Numbered from the stretch's first letter, positions 17,406 to 25,652 are shown. The stretch: 49,134 bases of DNA from RGIG8775 sp045587785 (GCA_045587785.1 JAZNDA010000053.1:1-49134), one strand, 5' to 3'. Notes: generated by a model from the sequence alone, not told the origin. Numbers and translations are program-made.

Positions 17406-18830
17406 ATGCAAATTTATAATTCACTGACACACAAAAAGGAAGAACTGATCCCCAACGAGGATGGCAAGATCAAAATGTATACCTGCGGGCCGACGGTCTA
17501 TCATTTCGCGCACATCGGTAATCTGCGCTCCTATATTATGGAGGACGTGCTGGAAAAGTACCTGCGCTTTGTCGGCTATGACGTGCTTCGCGTCATGAAT
17601 ATCACCGACGTCGGACACCTGTCCAGCGACGGAGATACGGGCGAGGATAAGATGCTGAAGGGTGCCAAGCGCGAGAAAAAGAGCGTGCTGGAGATTGCCA
17701 AGTTTTACACCGACGCCTTTTTCGAGGATTGCCGCAAGCTGGGCATCAAAACGCCCGACGTGGTTCAGCCTGCAACGGGATGCATAGCCGAATATATCGA
17801 GATCGTAAGCGGACTTCTTGAGAAGGGATATGCTTATGAGGCAGGCGGTAATATTTATTTTGACACCTCCAAGCTGGAGCAGTATTACGCTTTCCACAAT
17901 TTTGAGGAAGAAGACCTTGAGGTGGGCGTAAGAGAGGGCGTGGAGGCAGACACCAATAAGCGCAACAAGGCTGACTTTGTTTTGTGGTTTACCAAGTCCA
18001 AATTTGATGATCAGGAGCTTAAGTGGGACAGCCCGTGGGGCATCGGATACCCCGGATGGCACATTGAGTGCTCGGGCATTTCCATGAAATACTGCGGTGA
18101 ATATCTGGATATCCACTGCGGCGGTATAGATAACGCATTTCCTCACCACACCAATGAGATCGCGCAGAGTGAGGCATATCTCGGACATAAGTGGTGCAAC
18201 TACTGGTTCCACGTACATCACCTCAATACCGCGGGCGGGAAGATGAGCAAGTCCAAGGGAGAATTTTTGACCGTTTCGCTTTTGGAAGAAAAGGGCTATG
18301 ACCCGATGGTCTATCGCTTGTTCTGCCTTGGGTCGCATTACCGCAAGTCCCTTGTGTTCTCGTTTGAAAATCTTGACAATGCGGCGGCTTCTTATAAAAA
18401 GCTGGTGGCAAAGATCGCGGCTCTCCTTCCCGAGAAGAACGGCGAGGTCGATGGCGCGGCATTTGATAAATTCCGTGCGGATTTTTGCGCGGCGCTTGAC
18501 AATGATCTTAACACCTCTCTTGCCATCACCGCGCTGTATGACGTGCTCAAAGCCGACATTGGTGCCGCGACTAAGCTTGCGCTGATCGCTGAATTTGATA
18601 AGGTCCTGACCTTGAACCTTATCGAGGCGGCGGAAAAGCTGAATGACACCAAGAATGATACTGCCGACGATGAAAAGACCGCATGGATCCGCGAAATGAT
18701 CGAAGCACGCGCGGCGGCAAAAAAGGCAAAGGATTTTGCCCGTGCCGACAGTATCCGCGAAGAATTGGCGGCGAAGGGTGTAACACTGATCGATACCAGA
18801 GAGGGAACCAAGTTTGAAATACAGGCGTGA
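17406..18830 (+). CDS. cysS: Cysteinyl-tRNA synthetase
   Basis: A 474-residue class I synthetase that charges tRNA-Cys. The HIGH-type motif is HIGN (residues 36-39), preceded by the zinc cysteine in TCGPTVY. Further zinc ligands lie in HIECSGIS and the HTNE region (HHTNEIAQSE), and KMSKS is at 279-283. The C-terminal helical anticodon-binding part is complete, so length is normal. The gene lies under the Cys T-box with cysE, which ties cysteine synthesis and charging to the level of uncharged tRNA-Cys. Its 3' end overlaps the gtrA start by 17 bases. Confidence 0.96.
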   Translation: MQIYNSLTHKKEELIPNEDGKIKMYTCGPTVYHFAHIGNLRSYIMEDVLEKYLRFVGYDVLRVMNITDVGHLSSDGDTGEDKMLKGAKREKKSVLEIAKFYTDAFFEDCRKLGIKTPDVVQPATGCIAEYIEIVSGLLEKGYAYEAGGNIYFDTSKLEQYYAFHNFEEEDLEVGVREGVEADTNKRNKADFVLWFTKSKFDDQELKWDSPWGIGYPGWHIECSGISMKYCGEYLDIHCGGIDNAFPHHTNEIAQSEAYLGHKWCNYWFHVHHLNTAGGKMSKSKGEFLTVSLLEEKGYDPMVYRLFCLGSHYRKSLVFSFENLDNAAASYKKLVAKIAALLPEKNGEVDGAAFDKFRADFCAALDNDLNTSLAITALYDVLKADIGAATKLALIAEFDKVLTLNLIEAAEKLNDTKNDTADDEKTAWIREMIEARAAAKKAKDFARADSIREELAAKGVTLIDTREGTKFEIQA

Positions 18831-19332
18831 GAGTATAGAAAAATACCGTGAGATCTTAAGCTACCTGATCGTGGGGGTCATGACCACCGTGATCGGCTTT
18901 GGCACCTACTTTCTGATCCTCTTTTTTGCACGCCTTGGCGGCATCGGAGAGCAGACAGGTGCGTACCACGTCATGCGTGCGGTGGCGCAGGTGGTGCAGT
19001 GGATATTATCTGTGCTTTTTGCCTACTACGCCAACAAAAAATGGGTGTTCCGATACGGTGAGGACAAAACGGGCAAGCAGACCGCGCTCAATTTCTTGTC
19101 CTTTGTTACCTCGCGTCTGTTTTCGCTGGGGGCGGATTCGCTTGTGACCTTCGGCACGGTCTGGCTGTTGCTCAGGGGCGGTTACGTGACGCGTGAATTT
19201 CACTTTATCGTCACGCTGTCGCTGTCTGCCGACTTTTGGGGAAAGCTTTTGGCGGCGGTCGTGGTGGTCATCCTCAATTACGTGCTGGGAAAATTTGTTG
19301 TTTTTCGCAAATCAAGCCAAAACAAGTCTTGA
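18814..19332 (+). CDS. GtrA-family membrane protein
   Basis: A 172-residue protein with four predicted membrane helices, the size and layout of GtrA/DPMS flippase-like proteins. These are thought to help move polyprenyl-phosphate-linked sugars across the membrane for wall or lipopolysaccharide glycosylation. The family signature around FAYYANKKWVFR is present. The start is TTG 18814, with GAGAGGG just upstream, inside the end of cysS; no ATG gives a complete first helix. It is probably the last gene of the T-box operon. The promoter of the next unit begins within its stop codon. Confidence 0.85.
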   Translation: MKYRRESIEKYREILSYLIVGVMTTVIGFGTYFLILFFARLGGIGEQTGAYHVMRAVAQVVQWILSVLFAYYANKKWVFRYGEDKTGKQTALNFLSFVTSRLFSLGADSLVTFGTVWLLLRGGYVTREFHFIVTLSLSADFWGKLLAAVVVVILNYVLGKFVVFRKSSQNKS

Positions 19333-19357
19333 CATAACGGTTAAAAACATTTATAAT
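19329..19357 (+). promoter_or_regulatory. Consensus sigma-A promoter of mreD-pbp2
   Basis: TTGACA at 19329-19334 (overlapping the gtrA stop) and TATAAT at 19352-19357, exactly 17 bases apart: a full consensus promoter. Confidence 0.9.
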
Positions 19358-19372
19358 TAGAATAGCCGAATG

Positions 19373-19421
19373 ATGCTCCGACAGCGAGGTTCTCTCACGG
19401 TCGGAGCATATTTGATTTTTT
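19373..19421 (+). promoter_or_regulatory. Hairpin at the very 5' end of the mreD transcript
   Basis: ATGCTCCGAC (19373-19382) and GTCGGAGCAT (19400-19409) form a perfect 10-bp stem around a 17-base loop. A T-rich stretch (19410-19421) follows, directly before the first ATG. The stem begins only ~10 bases after the expected transcription start. It could be an attenuator or a 5' stabilising hairpin. Confidence 0.65.
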
Positions 19422-19440
19422 TATGGAAAGAGCTGTACTT

Positions 19441-19977
19441 ATGAGAAAGATCCGATGGAATGCGGAAAAAAGGGATATTGTCTTTCGGTCTTTGATCGGT
19501 CTTGCGATGCTGTTTGGCACCGTGCTTTTGCAGACCTCTTTTTTGCCGCAGGTCGATATATTTGACGCGGTTCCCGATCTGCTTCTGATCTTCACGGTGG
19601 CTATCGGTGTGTTTGACGGATTTCGTGTGGCGGCACCTGTCGGTGTGGCGGCGGGTGTGCTTTGCTATTATCTTGGGGGCGGGGAACCGCTTTGTATTCT
19701 GTTTTACGCGGTGGTTGGGATGCTTGCAGCTATGCAGTATCCAACGAGAAATTATCCGTCATACTGCATATATATGACGGCGGCGGGGGTGCTTAAGATC
19801 TTTTGGACGCTTTTTATGACCCTTTTGCACTCACCCGCATGGCGTCCTTTGAGAGTTCTTTGGTACAGTGCTTTGCCCGAATTTTTGGGTACGGTTCTGA
19901 TCTCGCTTGTTTTGTACGTGCCTCTGTGCGCGGCGGCTCGGCTGCTGAAACGCAAGAGTGAGGTGTGGGGGAGTTAG
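19441..19977 (+). CDS. mreD: MreD-like rod-shape membrane protein
   Basis: A 178-residue protein (ATG 19441; an alternative ATG at 19423 adds six residues and has no ribosome site). It is very hydrophobic, with about five membrane helices, and has the MreD-like N-terminus LLQTSFLPQVDIFDAVPDLLLI followed by a GxxDGFRxAAPVG loop. MreD works with MreB, MreC, RodA and PBP2 in lateral wall synthesis. The next gene is a class B PBP three bases downstream, the usual neighbour. mreB and mreC are not in the window. The family is diverse in sequence, so the call rests on topology and context as much as on motifs. Confidence 0.75.
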   Translation: MRKIRWNAEKRDIVFRSLIGLAMLFGTVLLQTSFLPQVDIFDAVPDLLLIFTVAIGVFDGFRVAAPVGVAAGVLCYYLGGGEPLCILFYAVVGMLAAMQYPTRNYPSYCIYMTAAGVLKIFWTLFMTLLHSPAWRPLRVLWYSALPEFLGTVLISLVLYVPLCAAARLLKRKSEVWGS

Positions 19978-19979
19978 TT

Positions 19980-22013
19980 ATGAATGAAAACAGTTTTCTT
20001 CGGAGATATTTGATTCTGATCGGTTTTTTTGCCGCCGTATGTTTGGTTTTTGTCATCCGACTTGCCTCCTTTCAGTTTTTCGGTAACAATGAGGAGGACT
20101 ACCGCGAATACGGTGTCAAGAACTTTACCTATACCGTGACAATTCCTGCCCAGAGAGGAGATATTTGCGACAGAGACGGCAAGATCATCACCACCACCAA
20201 GCAGACCTATGCACTGGCATTTGATTACTGGTCGATGCCCGTGGACGATGATGAGGCAAACCGATCGATCCTGATCGCGCTGGATGCACTCAAAGCGACA
20301 GACTCGGAGAATAAACGAAGCCGCGACTATTTTCCGTTTGAAGGTATATATCCCAATCTCAGATGGAAGGATGACGCAAAGACCGAAGGCACGGCAATTT
20401 ATTCCGCGCTTGGACGCGTGAAAAAACGCCGCAACTTCAAAGAGGAAATGACCGATGAGCAAATAATTCAGTGGTACGCCAAAAAGTTCGGCATGCTGGA
20501 CGGTGAGGGGGATGCTCTTTACACGGGTGAGCAGATGACCGAGCTTTTGAGAGTGTATTACAATATGGATGCTGTGGATTTTGGTACGTACGTGCAGTAT
20601 CATCTGGCGGATGACGTTTCGCTGGAAACGGTCACATACATCAAGGAGCGCAACGCCCTTGGCATGGTGTTTCCGAGAAGCAATGAAAGACAGTACAATT
20701 ATCCTGGGTACCTGTCACATATTCTCGGAAGCGTGGGACAGATCACGGCGGAGACCGTCCAATATTACGCAGACCTTGGTTACCCCGCAGATGCCATCGT
20801 GGGCACGTCGGGTATCGAAAAGCTGTTTGAGCAGTATCTGCACGGCACCGACGGGGAAATGACCGTGGTGGAGGACAAAAACGGTTATATTATAGATAGC
20901 TATGTTTCAAAAGAACCGATCCCCGGGAAGGACGTGTGGCTGTCCATCGATATTGACCTTCAAGTGGCGGCAGAGGATGCCCTTAAGACCTATGTTGATG
21001 AATATTCGGAAAACGAATCGGCAGGCGGTGCGTTTGTCGCCATGGATCCTTCTACCAACGGCGTTCTGGTCATGGCGTCCTATCCTACGTACGATCTGAC
21101 TGCTTTTAACAGCTCGTATGACGATCTGGTTTCCGACCCTGCCATTCCTCTTTTGAACCGCGCGCTGAACGGTCTGTATACCCCAGGTTCTACCTTTAAA
21201 CTCGGAACCGCGGTGGCGTCACTTGAGGAGAACGTGATCACAAAGGCAAGCACCGTTAACTGTGTGGGCTATTACACGCTTGGAAATTACCGCATGAAGT
21301 GCTGGGTGCATCCCGATTCGCACGGACACCAGGACGTGGTGCATGCCATTACCAATTCCTGCAACGTCTTTTTTGCCGAGATGGGCGACAGGCTGGGGAT
21401 CGATACCATGAACCGTTATGCCAAAGCCTTTGGTCTTGGCGAGCCGACGGGCATTGAGCTTTCGGAGGCACTCGGAAATCTTGCGGGCGAGGCAAGTCGC
21501 TTACAGAGCGGCGGAGGCGCGTGGTATCCCGCCGATACGGTCATGGCGGCGATCGGTCAGTCAGATAACGCCTTTACACCGCTTCAGCTTTGTAACTATG
21601 TTACCACACTTCTCAGAGGCGGGGACAGATATGAGGTACATATTCTTGACTCGGTGAGAGAATATTATACAGACGAGATCGTTCATAGCGTGACCCCCGC
21701 GCGTCTGGGAGGTATCTCACTCAGCTCTCATACCGTATCCACGGTGATGGAGGGAATGAGAAGCATGGTCGAGTCGAGCGCTACGGCAACCTTTCTGTTT
21801 GGTGACGTTCCCGTTACCGTTGGCGGTAAGACAGGTACGGCAGAGGTAGGGAGCGATAACGATAACGGTCTGTTCGTTTGTGCCGCGCCGTATAATGCGC
21901 CAAAGGTGATCTCCGCATGCGTGATCGAGGGTGCCAATACGGGACGCTACGCCGAGGGTGTTGCGGCGGCGGTGCTTGAAGAATATTACGGTGTAAACGG
22001 GGCAGAGGACTGA
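19980..22013 (+). CDS. Class B penicillin-binding protein (PBP2/MrdA-like)
   Basis: A 677-residue monofunctional peptidoglycan transpeptidase. It has one N-terminal membrane anchor (residues ~8-30), a long dimerisation/pedestal domain beginning with the PAQRGDICDRDG motif, and the transpeptidase domain. The catalytic motifs are S404-T-F-K407, S460-C-N462 and K617-T-G. No PASTA domains are present, which argues against PBP2x/SpoVD. The ATG at 19980 follows GGGGGAG at 19967-19972, and the GTG at 19965 is rejected. Position after mreD supports a role in cell elongation. Confidence 0.92.
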   Translation: MNENSFLRRYLILIGFFAAVCLVFVIRLASFQFFGNNEEDYREYGVKNFTYTVTIPAQRGDICDRDGKIITTTKQTYALAFDYWSMPVDDDEANRSILIALDALKATDSENKRSRDYFPFEGIYPNLRWKDDAKTEGTAIYSALGRVKKRRNFKEEMTDEQIIQWYAKKFGMLDGEGDALYTGEQMTELLRVYYNMDAVDFGTYVQYHLADDVSLETVTYIKERNALGMVFPRSNERQYNYPGYLSHILGSVGQITAETVQYYADLGYPADAIVGTSGIEKLFEQYLHGTDGEMTVVEDKNGYIIDSYVSKEPIPGKDVWLSIDIDLQVAAEDALKTYVDEYSENESAGGAFVAMDPSTNGVLVMASYPTYDLTAFNSSYDDLVSDPAIPLLNRALNGLYTPGSTFKLGTAVASLEENVITKASTVNCVGYYTLGNYRMKCWVHPDSHGHQDVVHAITNSCNVFFAEMGDRLGIDTMNRYAKAFGLGEPTGIELSEALGNLAGEASRLQSGGGAWYPADTVMAAIGQSDNAFTPLQLCNYVTTLLRGGDRYEVHILDSVREYYTDEIVHSVTPARLGGISLSSHTVSTVMEGMRSMVESSATATFLFGDVPVTVGGKTGTAEVGSDNDNGLFVCAAPYNAPKVISACVIEGANTGRYAEGVAAAVLEEYYGVNGAED

Positions 22014-22061
22014 TATACACCGACACGCTTTAACCAATGACCAAAAATCGGAGTGAAAATA

Positions 22062-22985
22062 ATGGGAAATACGTTTTATTTTGCTTGGGAGCCGCCGCTT
22101 ATGGAGTTCCTTCAGGCGATGCTGGGTACCTTCGGGCAAAAGCTCAGCGAGCTTATCACCTTGCTCGGTGAGCCGACAGCCATTGTGGCGGTCATCGGGT
22201 TTTTGTATTGGGGCTATGACAAAAAGTTCGGCATTTACGTCGGCACCAATATTGTGGTCGCAGTAGTAGCAAACCCTATGATCAAAAATATTTTTATGCG
22301 CAGACGTCCGTATTTTGACCTTGAGGGGGTCAAATGCCTTCGTCCGATCACGGGGTCGGAGGATATGTACAATATTTCCGAGCAGGGATATTCCTTCCCC
22401 AGCGGACACTCCACCAATTCCGTGGCGGCATACTCATCGCCTGCCTTTTACCGCCGACGCACGTGGTTGATCGTGCTTGGCGTTCTGTTGCCGCTTGTGA
22501 CGGGTATCAGCCGTGTGTTTCTCGGTATGCACTATCCTACTGACGTGCTTGGCGGTTGGATTCTTGGTCTTACGGTGGTGCTTGGCATGAGTTACCTGCA
22601 AAAGAAGGTAACACGCAAGTGGCTTTTGTATCTTGTGATCAGTGTGATTTCGCTTGTGGGGTGCTTTTACTGCAAGAGTGAAGATTATTACACCTCGCTT
22701 GGTATGATGCTTGGCTTTTTCGGCGGCAATCTGTTTGAGGAACGCTTTGTGCGTTTTGAGGATGACAGACGCCCGTTTGCCATGCTGTTGCGCCTTGCCG
22801 GCGGTATTGCGGTGTTCCTTTCGCTGAATACGCTTTTGAAACTTCCGTTCCCGACAGCGCTTTTGGAGGGGGCAACGCCCATGGCGTATGCTTTGCGTAC
22901 GGTGCGGTATGCCATCGTGCTGTTTGTGGACGTGGCGATCTATCCTATGCTGTTCGGGCTCGGAAAACCCAAAGCGTCAAATTAG
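22062..22985 (+). CDS. PAP2-family membrane phosphatase
   Basis: A 307-residue membrane protein with the three PAP2 phosphatase motifs: KNIFMRRRPYFD (K-x6-RP), PSGHSTN, and SRVFLGMHYPTD (SR-x5-H-x3-D). About seven further membrane helices follow, longer than the ~200-residue core. Such enzymes dephosphorylate lipid pyrophosphates (for example undecaprenyl-PP recycling) or phosphatidic acid. After mreD-PBP2 the undecaprenyl role is attractive but unproven. ATG 22062 follows GGAGTG at good spacing; a GTG three codons upstream is possible. A strong terminator follows. Confidence 0.9.
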   Translation: MGNTFYFAWEPPLMEFLQAMLGTFGQKLSELITLLGEPTAIVAVIGFLYWGYDKKFGIYVGTNIVVAVVANPMIKNIFMRRRPYFDLEGVKCLRPITGSEDMYNISEQGYSFPSGHSTNSVAAYSSPAFYRRRTWLIVLGVLLPLVTGISRVFLGMHYPTDVLGGWILGLTVVLGMSYLQKKVTRKWLLYLVISVISLVGCFYCKSEDYYTSLGMMLGFFGGNLFEERFVRFEDDRRPFAMLLRLAGGIAVFLSLNTLLKLPFPTALLEGATPMAYALRTVRYAIVLFVDVAIYPMLFGLGKPKASN

Positions 22986-22990
22986 ATATT

Positions 22991-23040
22991 AAAAATGCAG
23001 TACCGAATATCGGAGATACGATACTCGGTACTGCATTTTT
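22991..23040. terminator. Bidirectional terminator, PAP2 (+) and cortex-lytic hydrolase (-)
   Basis: Positions 22991-23006 and 23025-23040 form a perfect 16-bp stem, A/T-rich at its base, so it gives a T-run in both directions. It lies between two convergent genes. Confidence 0.92.
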
Positions 23041-23042
23041 GT

Positions 23043-23885
23043 TTAATAATAAAAATCGTGGTTTCCAATGGTGAAAGCAAACGGGCGGTTTTTTGAGATC
23101 CAATTTGTGGTGGAAAGTCTGGGGTTCATGAAAAAGAGAATATCCTCCGAGAGCGTATACCCCTCAAGGCAGATCTTTGCCGCGATCACACTCTGTGCGG
23201 AGGGCGTGCGGTAAATGGTTCCAAAGGAAACGGGGGAAAACTGTGTTCCGTACCGCCTGTCAAAGATCACGCCGTAGATGGTGTTTGGGTACTGCGTACT
23301 CTCTACGCGGTTGAGCACTACGTTGCCCACCGCAATTTTTCCGTCAAAGGGTTCACCTGCCGCTTCGGCGTTGATGATACGGGAGAGCCAGTAGACCTCA
23401 TCGGCATCATAAAAGTTTTCGCCGCTTACAAGCTTTTTGCCGTTGGATCTGAGCGTAACTGAGCGAGTAGCATCGCTCCACGTGACGTCAAGACAGTATG
23501 CCTTTGCCAAGGGACGAATGGGAATGTAAAGCGTGCCGCCCACGTTGCGTACACCCGTTTGCGCATAGAAATATCTGCCGTTGGCGACTATGTACTTTGC
23601 ACCTTGCGTTGCGCTTATGCTTAGGCTCCGTGTGTTGTCGGTAGCAGTGGCGGTATTGGTGTGGGCGTTCCAAGCGATCGTTGCGCCTCCCATGGCATCG
23701 CAGAAGCGTCTGAGCGGTATGTAGGTCACCGAGTCGAGCAGTATGCCGTCTAAGGTTTTTCCGTTCTCCAGTGTGATGGGAACGGTGGGGGCGGCGGCAA
23801 ATGTGGGAAATGCCGTGCCAAGGGCAAGTAAAAGCGTAAGCGTGAGTGCGCCGAGCACCTTTGTGAGTTTTGATCTTTTTGTCAT
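23043..23885 (-). CDS. SleB/CwlJ-type spore cortex-lytic hydrolase with stalk domain
   Basis: A 280-residue exported protein. Residues 1-31 are a signal peptide (cleavage after TFAAA). Residues ~35-150 are a copper-amine-oxidase-N-like stalk domain, with two repeats of the type VPLRPLAEALG (here IPLRRFCDAMGG and IPIRPLAKAYCLD), probably a wall- or protein-binding unit. Residues ~160-280 are the hydrolase domain of SleB/CwlJ (LSRIINAEAAGEPFDGKIAVGNVVLNRV, ending FTIGNHDFYY). The catalytic Glu is probably in NAEA. SleB enzymes are lytic transglycosylases that degrade muramic-delta-lactam cortex at germination. The start follows AAAGGAG. Neighbouring coat genes support a spore role. Confidence 0.9.
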   Translation of the reverse strand: MTKRSKLTKVLGALTLTLLLALGTAFPTFAAAPTVPITLENGKTLDGILLDSVTYIPLRRFCDAMGGATIAWNAHTNTATATDNTRSLSISATQGAKYIVANGRYFYAQTGVRNVGGTLYIPIRPLAKAYCLDVTWSDATRSVTLRSNGKKLVSGENFYDADEVYWLSRIINAEAAGEPFDGKIAVGNVVLNRVESTQYPNTIYGVIFDRRYGTQFSPVSFGTIYRTPSAQSVIAAKICLEGYTLSEDILFFMNPRLSTTNWISKNRPFAFTIGNHDFYY

Positions 23886-23950
23886 TGAGTTCTCCTTTCG
23901 ACAAAGACATGTGTTTTTACTGTTGTCCGGCAGTGGAGCTGTCCTGCCGA

Positions 23951-23959
23951 TACCCTATG
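23951..23959 (-). promoter_or_regulatory. Possible mother-cell sigma (-10) of the cortex-lytic gene
   Basis: On the minus strand the sequence CATAGGGTA (complement of 23951-23959) matches the sigma-K -10 consensus CATANNNTA and partly that of sigma-E. It lies ~66 bases before the start codon. The -35 match is weak, so this is tentative. Apart from this I see nothing definite in the 200 bases upstream of the gene. Confidence 0.4.
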
Positions 23960-24080
23960 TTACCATATCTTGCCGACTGTTTCAACCCACAAATGGTGCC
24001 AAAACTGTCAAAATCTAACTATGAATCCCCACTTTTGCCATGAATTCGTTGCTTTTCTATATATTTCCACGGAACAAAAT

Positions 24081-24108
24081 AAAAACCCGTGAGCCTCTGC
24101 TCACGGGT
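24081..24108 (-). terminator. Terminator of the CotF-like operon
   Basis: ACCCGTGAGC (24085-24094) and GCTCACGGGT (24099-24108) form a perfect 10-bp stem with a CTCT loop. The A-run at 24081-24084 becomes the T-tract for minus-strand transcription. Confidence 0.88.
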
Positions 24109-24113
24109 TTTGT

Positions 24114-24386
24114 TTATACGGTTGTCTTTTGTGCAAATTTCATTTTTGTTTGGGTGAGCTTATCCTCAGGTGCTTTTTCTGTCGGATACAGTCCACGAGC
24201 AGAAAGTTCGTTGAAAAGTTCTTTTTGGATGCGATGCTCGTCCTCTAAAATTCCCGAAAGACAGCTTGATACTTCGGGCGTGGCAGATTCAAGAAGGTTT
24301 TCGTTGTAAACGCCCGCCAAAAACTTTTCACTGTTCAGAAGGTCGAAAAGGCAGACGCTTTGATCCACATTACAATTTTGATTCAT
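24114..24386 (-). CDS. CotF-like spore coat protein (C-terminal-half type)
   Basis: A 90-residue soluble, mostly helical protein. The segment LLNSEKFLAGVYNENLLESA, followed by a second helix with EDEHRIQKELFNELSARGLYP, matches the ferritin-like CotF family, corresponding to one helical pair of that fold. Bacillus CotF is a spore coat protein of ~160 residues; here the family is divided over short genes. It is the last gene of a three-gene minus-strand operon, ten bases after the previous stop. Confidence 0.8.
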   Translation of the reverse strand: MNQNCNVDQSVCLFDLLNSEKFLAGVYNENLLESATPEVSSCLSGILEDEHRIQKELFNELSARGLYPTEKAPEDKLTQTKMKFAQKTTV

Positions 24387-24396
24387 ACTTTTCTCC

Positions 24397-24582
24397 TTAT
24401 TTCAAATGGGAATACAGCTCGTCAAAATGACGCTGGTGCGCTTGCGATATCTGCTCGAATTTGTCCCTCAGAGTGTTATCGGTTGCACTGCAGGCATAAA
24501 AGTGATATTTGGCGATCATGTTTTGTTCGAGTGCAAGTCCGTCGCCAATGGCGGACAATTCTTTGGTGGTAATTTGTGCCAT
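24397..24582 (-). CDS. Short CotF-like spore coat protein (N-terminal-half type)
   Basis: A 61-residue protein with two helices (MAQITTKELSAIGDGLALEQ, then a helix ending AHQRHFDELYSHLK). This is the short helical-pair form seen in clostridial coat proteins of the CotF/ferritin-like group. The start follows AAGGAGAAC. It lies ten bases before the 90-residue partner; together they have about the length of one CotF, so they may form a complex. Confidence 0.78.
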   Translation of the reverse strand: MAQITTKELSAIGDGLALEQNMIAKYHFYACSATDNTLRDKFEQISQAHQRHFDELYSHLK

Positions 24583-24593
24583 GAGAGTTCTCC

Positions 24594-25040
24594 TTATAAA
24601 TATTTTTTCATGTTTTCGCTACAGCTTTCCTCAAAGGAGATCACATCCCTTGCCAGTTGTTCGGCGTCGTCTTTTGTGCCGTAAGCGTGCACGACCTTTA
24701 AAAGCTCGGTAATGCCCATACTGCAACCCTCAATGATCATCTGTGCGATGTGAGATGAGGTGGCATCCAGCATGGTGTTCATCATGACACCCATTTTTGC
24801 CGATATCTTGGTGAAGGCATTTTCCTCCTTGGGGCTTACGTCAAGGTCAAAGAGCTGCTCTCTGGCTTTTGAGGCAAATTCTTCGTAGCGTTCAAGCTGT
24901 GCAGTGATCTCGTTTCGAAGTCCCTCGTCGTTTACCTTGGGCAAAAGATTGACCAGCGAATCTGCGCCCATTTTGCAGCCTCTGTATATCTCTTGATAAA
25001 CATCCTTGGCTGTCATTTTCTCTTTTTGTGCGGTTGACAT
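24594..25040 (-). CDS. Ferritin-like spore-associated protein
   Basis: A 148-residue all-helical protein, first gene of the coat operon. The start is ATG 25040 with AAGGAGG upstream; an in-frame ATG at 25070 lacks a ribosome site. Helices carry GCKMGADSLVNLLP, then LRNEITAQLERYEEFASKAR, then SSHIAQMIIEGCSMGITELL, a four-helix pattern like DUF2383/ferritin-like proteins. No complete di-iron ExxH set is obvious, so metal binding is doubtful. Its function in the spore is inferred only from neighbours. Confidence 0.7.
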   Translation of the reverse strand: MSTAQKEKMTAKDVYQEIYRGCKMGADSLVNLLPKVNDEGLRNEITAQLERYEEFASKAREQLFDLDVSPKEENAFTKISAKMGVMMNTMLDATSSHIAQMIIEGCSMGITELLKVVHAYGTKDDAEQLARDVISFEESCSENMKKYL

Positions 25041-25112
25041 ATCCGTCCTCCTTTGTCTTTGTTCGGTCATGGCTTATTATGTGTTACATAAAATATATTA
25101 TACATTTTTGCA

Positions 25113-25141
25113 TTGACAAACGTCAAAACAAATGATAAAAT
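25113..25141 (+). promoter_or_regulatory. Sigma-A promoter of dut
   Basis: TTGACA at 25113-25118 and TAAAAT at 25136-25141 with a 17-base spacer, ~35 bases before the dut start. Confidence 0.85.
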
Positions 25142-25175
25142 ATAGTAAAATACATGCGAAAACGGGGAAAAAGAT

Positions 25176-25610
25176 ATGCAGGTGAAAATAAAAAAATTAT
25201 GCGAGAATGCCATTCTTCCGAGATATGCCACCGATTATTCGGCAGGTGCGGATCTGTGCGCTTGTTTGGATAAGGACTTGGAAATTCCTGCGGGTGCCAC
25301 GGTGCTTGTGCATACGGGGCTTGCCCTTGAGATCCCCAAGGGATATGCGGGCATGATCTTTGCACGAAGCGGACTTGCCTCAAAGCGCGGTCTGGCTCCT
25401 GCCAACAAGGTTGGCGTGGTGGATGCTGACTACAGAGGTGAGGTCATGGTCGCGCTTTACAATCAGTCGGGAGAGACACAAATCATATCTCACGGCGAGC
25501 GAATCGCCCAGCTTGTAGTCATGCCTTTTTTGGCGTGTGATTTCGTGCCGACAGATCAGCTTTCCGACACCGTGCGCGGCGAGGGCGGCTTCGGTTCGAC
25601 AGGAAAATGA
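25176..25610 (+). CDS. dut: Deoxyuridine 5'-triphosphate nucleotidohydrolase (dUTPase)
   Basis: A 144-residue trimeric-type dUTPase that turns dUTP into dUMP and pyrophosphate, keeping uracil out of DNA and feeding dTMP synthesis. All five motifs are present: TDYSAGADLCA, RSGLASK, GVVDADYRGE with the catalytic Asp, GERIAQLVV, and the C-terminal RGEGGFGSTGK arm. It stands alone between its own promoter and a terminator. The cellular type fits; nothing nearby suggests a phage origin. Confidence 0.96.
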   Translation: MQVKIKKLCENAILPRYATDYSAGADLCACLDKDLEIPAGATVLVHTGLALEIPKGYAGMIFARSGLASKRGLAPANKVGVVDADYRGEVMVALYNQSGETQIISHGERIAQLVVMPFLACDFVPTDQLSDTVRGEGGFGSTGK

Positions 25611-25618
25611 AATAAAAA

Positions 25619-25652
25619 AGACTTTCGCACCGTGTGGCGCGAAAGTCTTTTT
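25619..25652. terminator. Bidirectional terminator, dut (+) and gph-like gene (-)
   Basis: AGACTTTCGC (25619-25628) and GCGAAAGTCT (25639-25648) form a 10-bp stem with A-runs before it and T-runs after it. Confidence 0.9.

Noticed and set aside
17421..18338. Long minus-strand open frame of 305 codons.
   Set aside because: It is antisense to cysS, without ribosome site or recognisable protein features; a codon-bias shadow.
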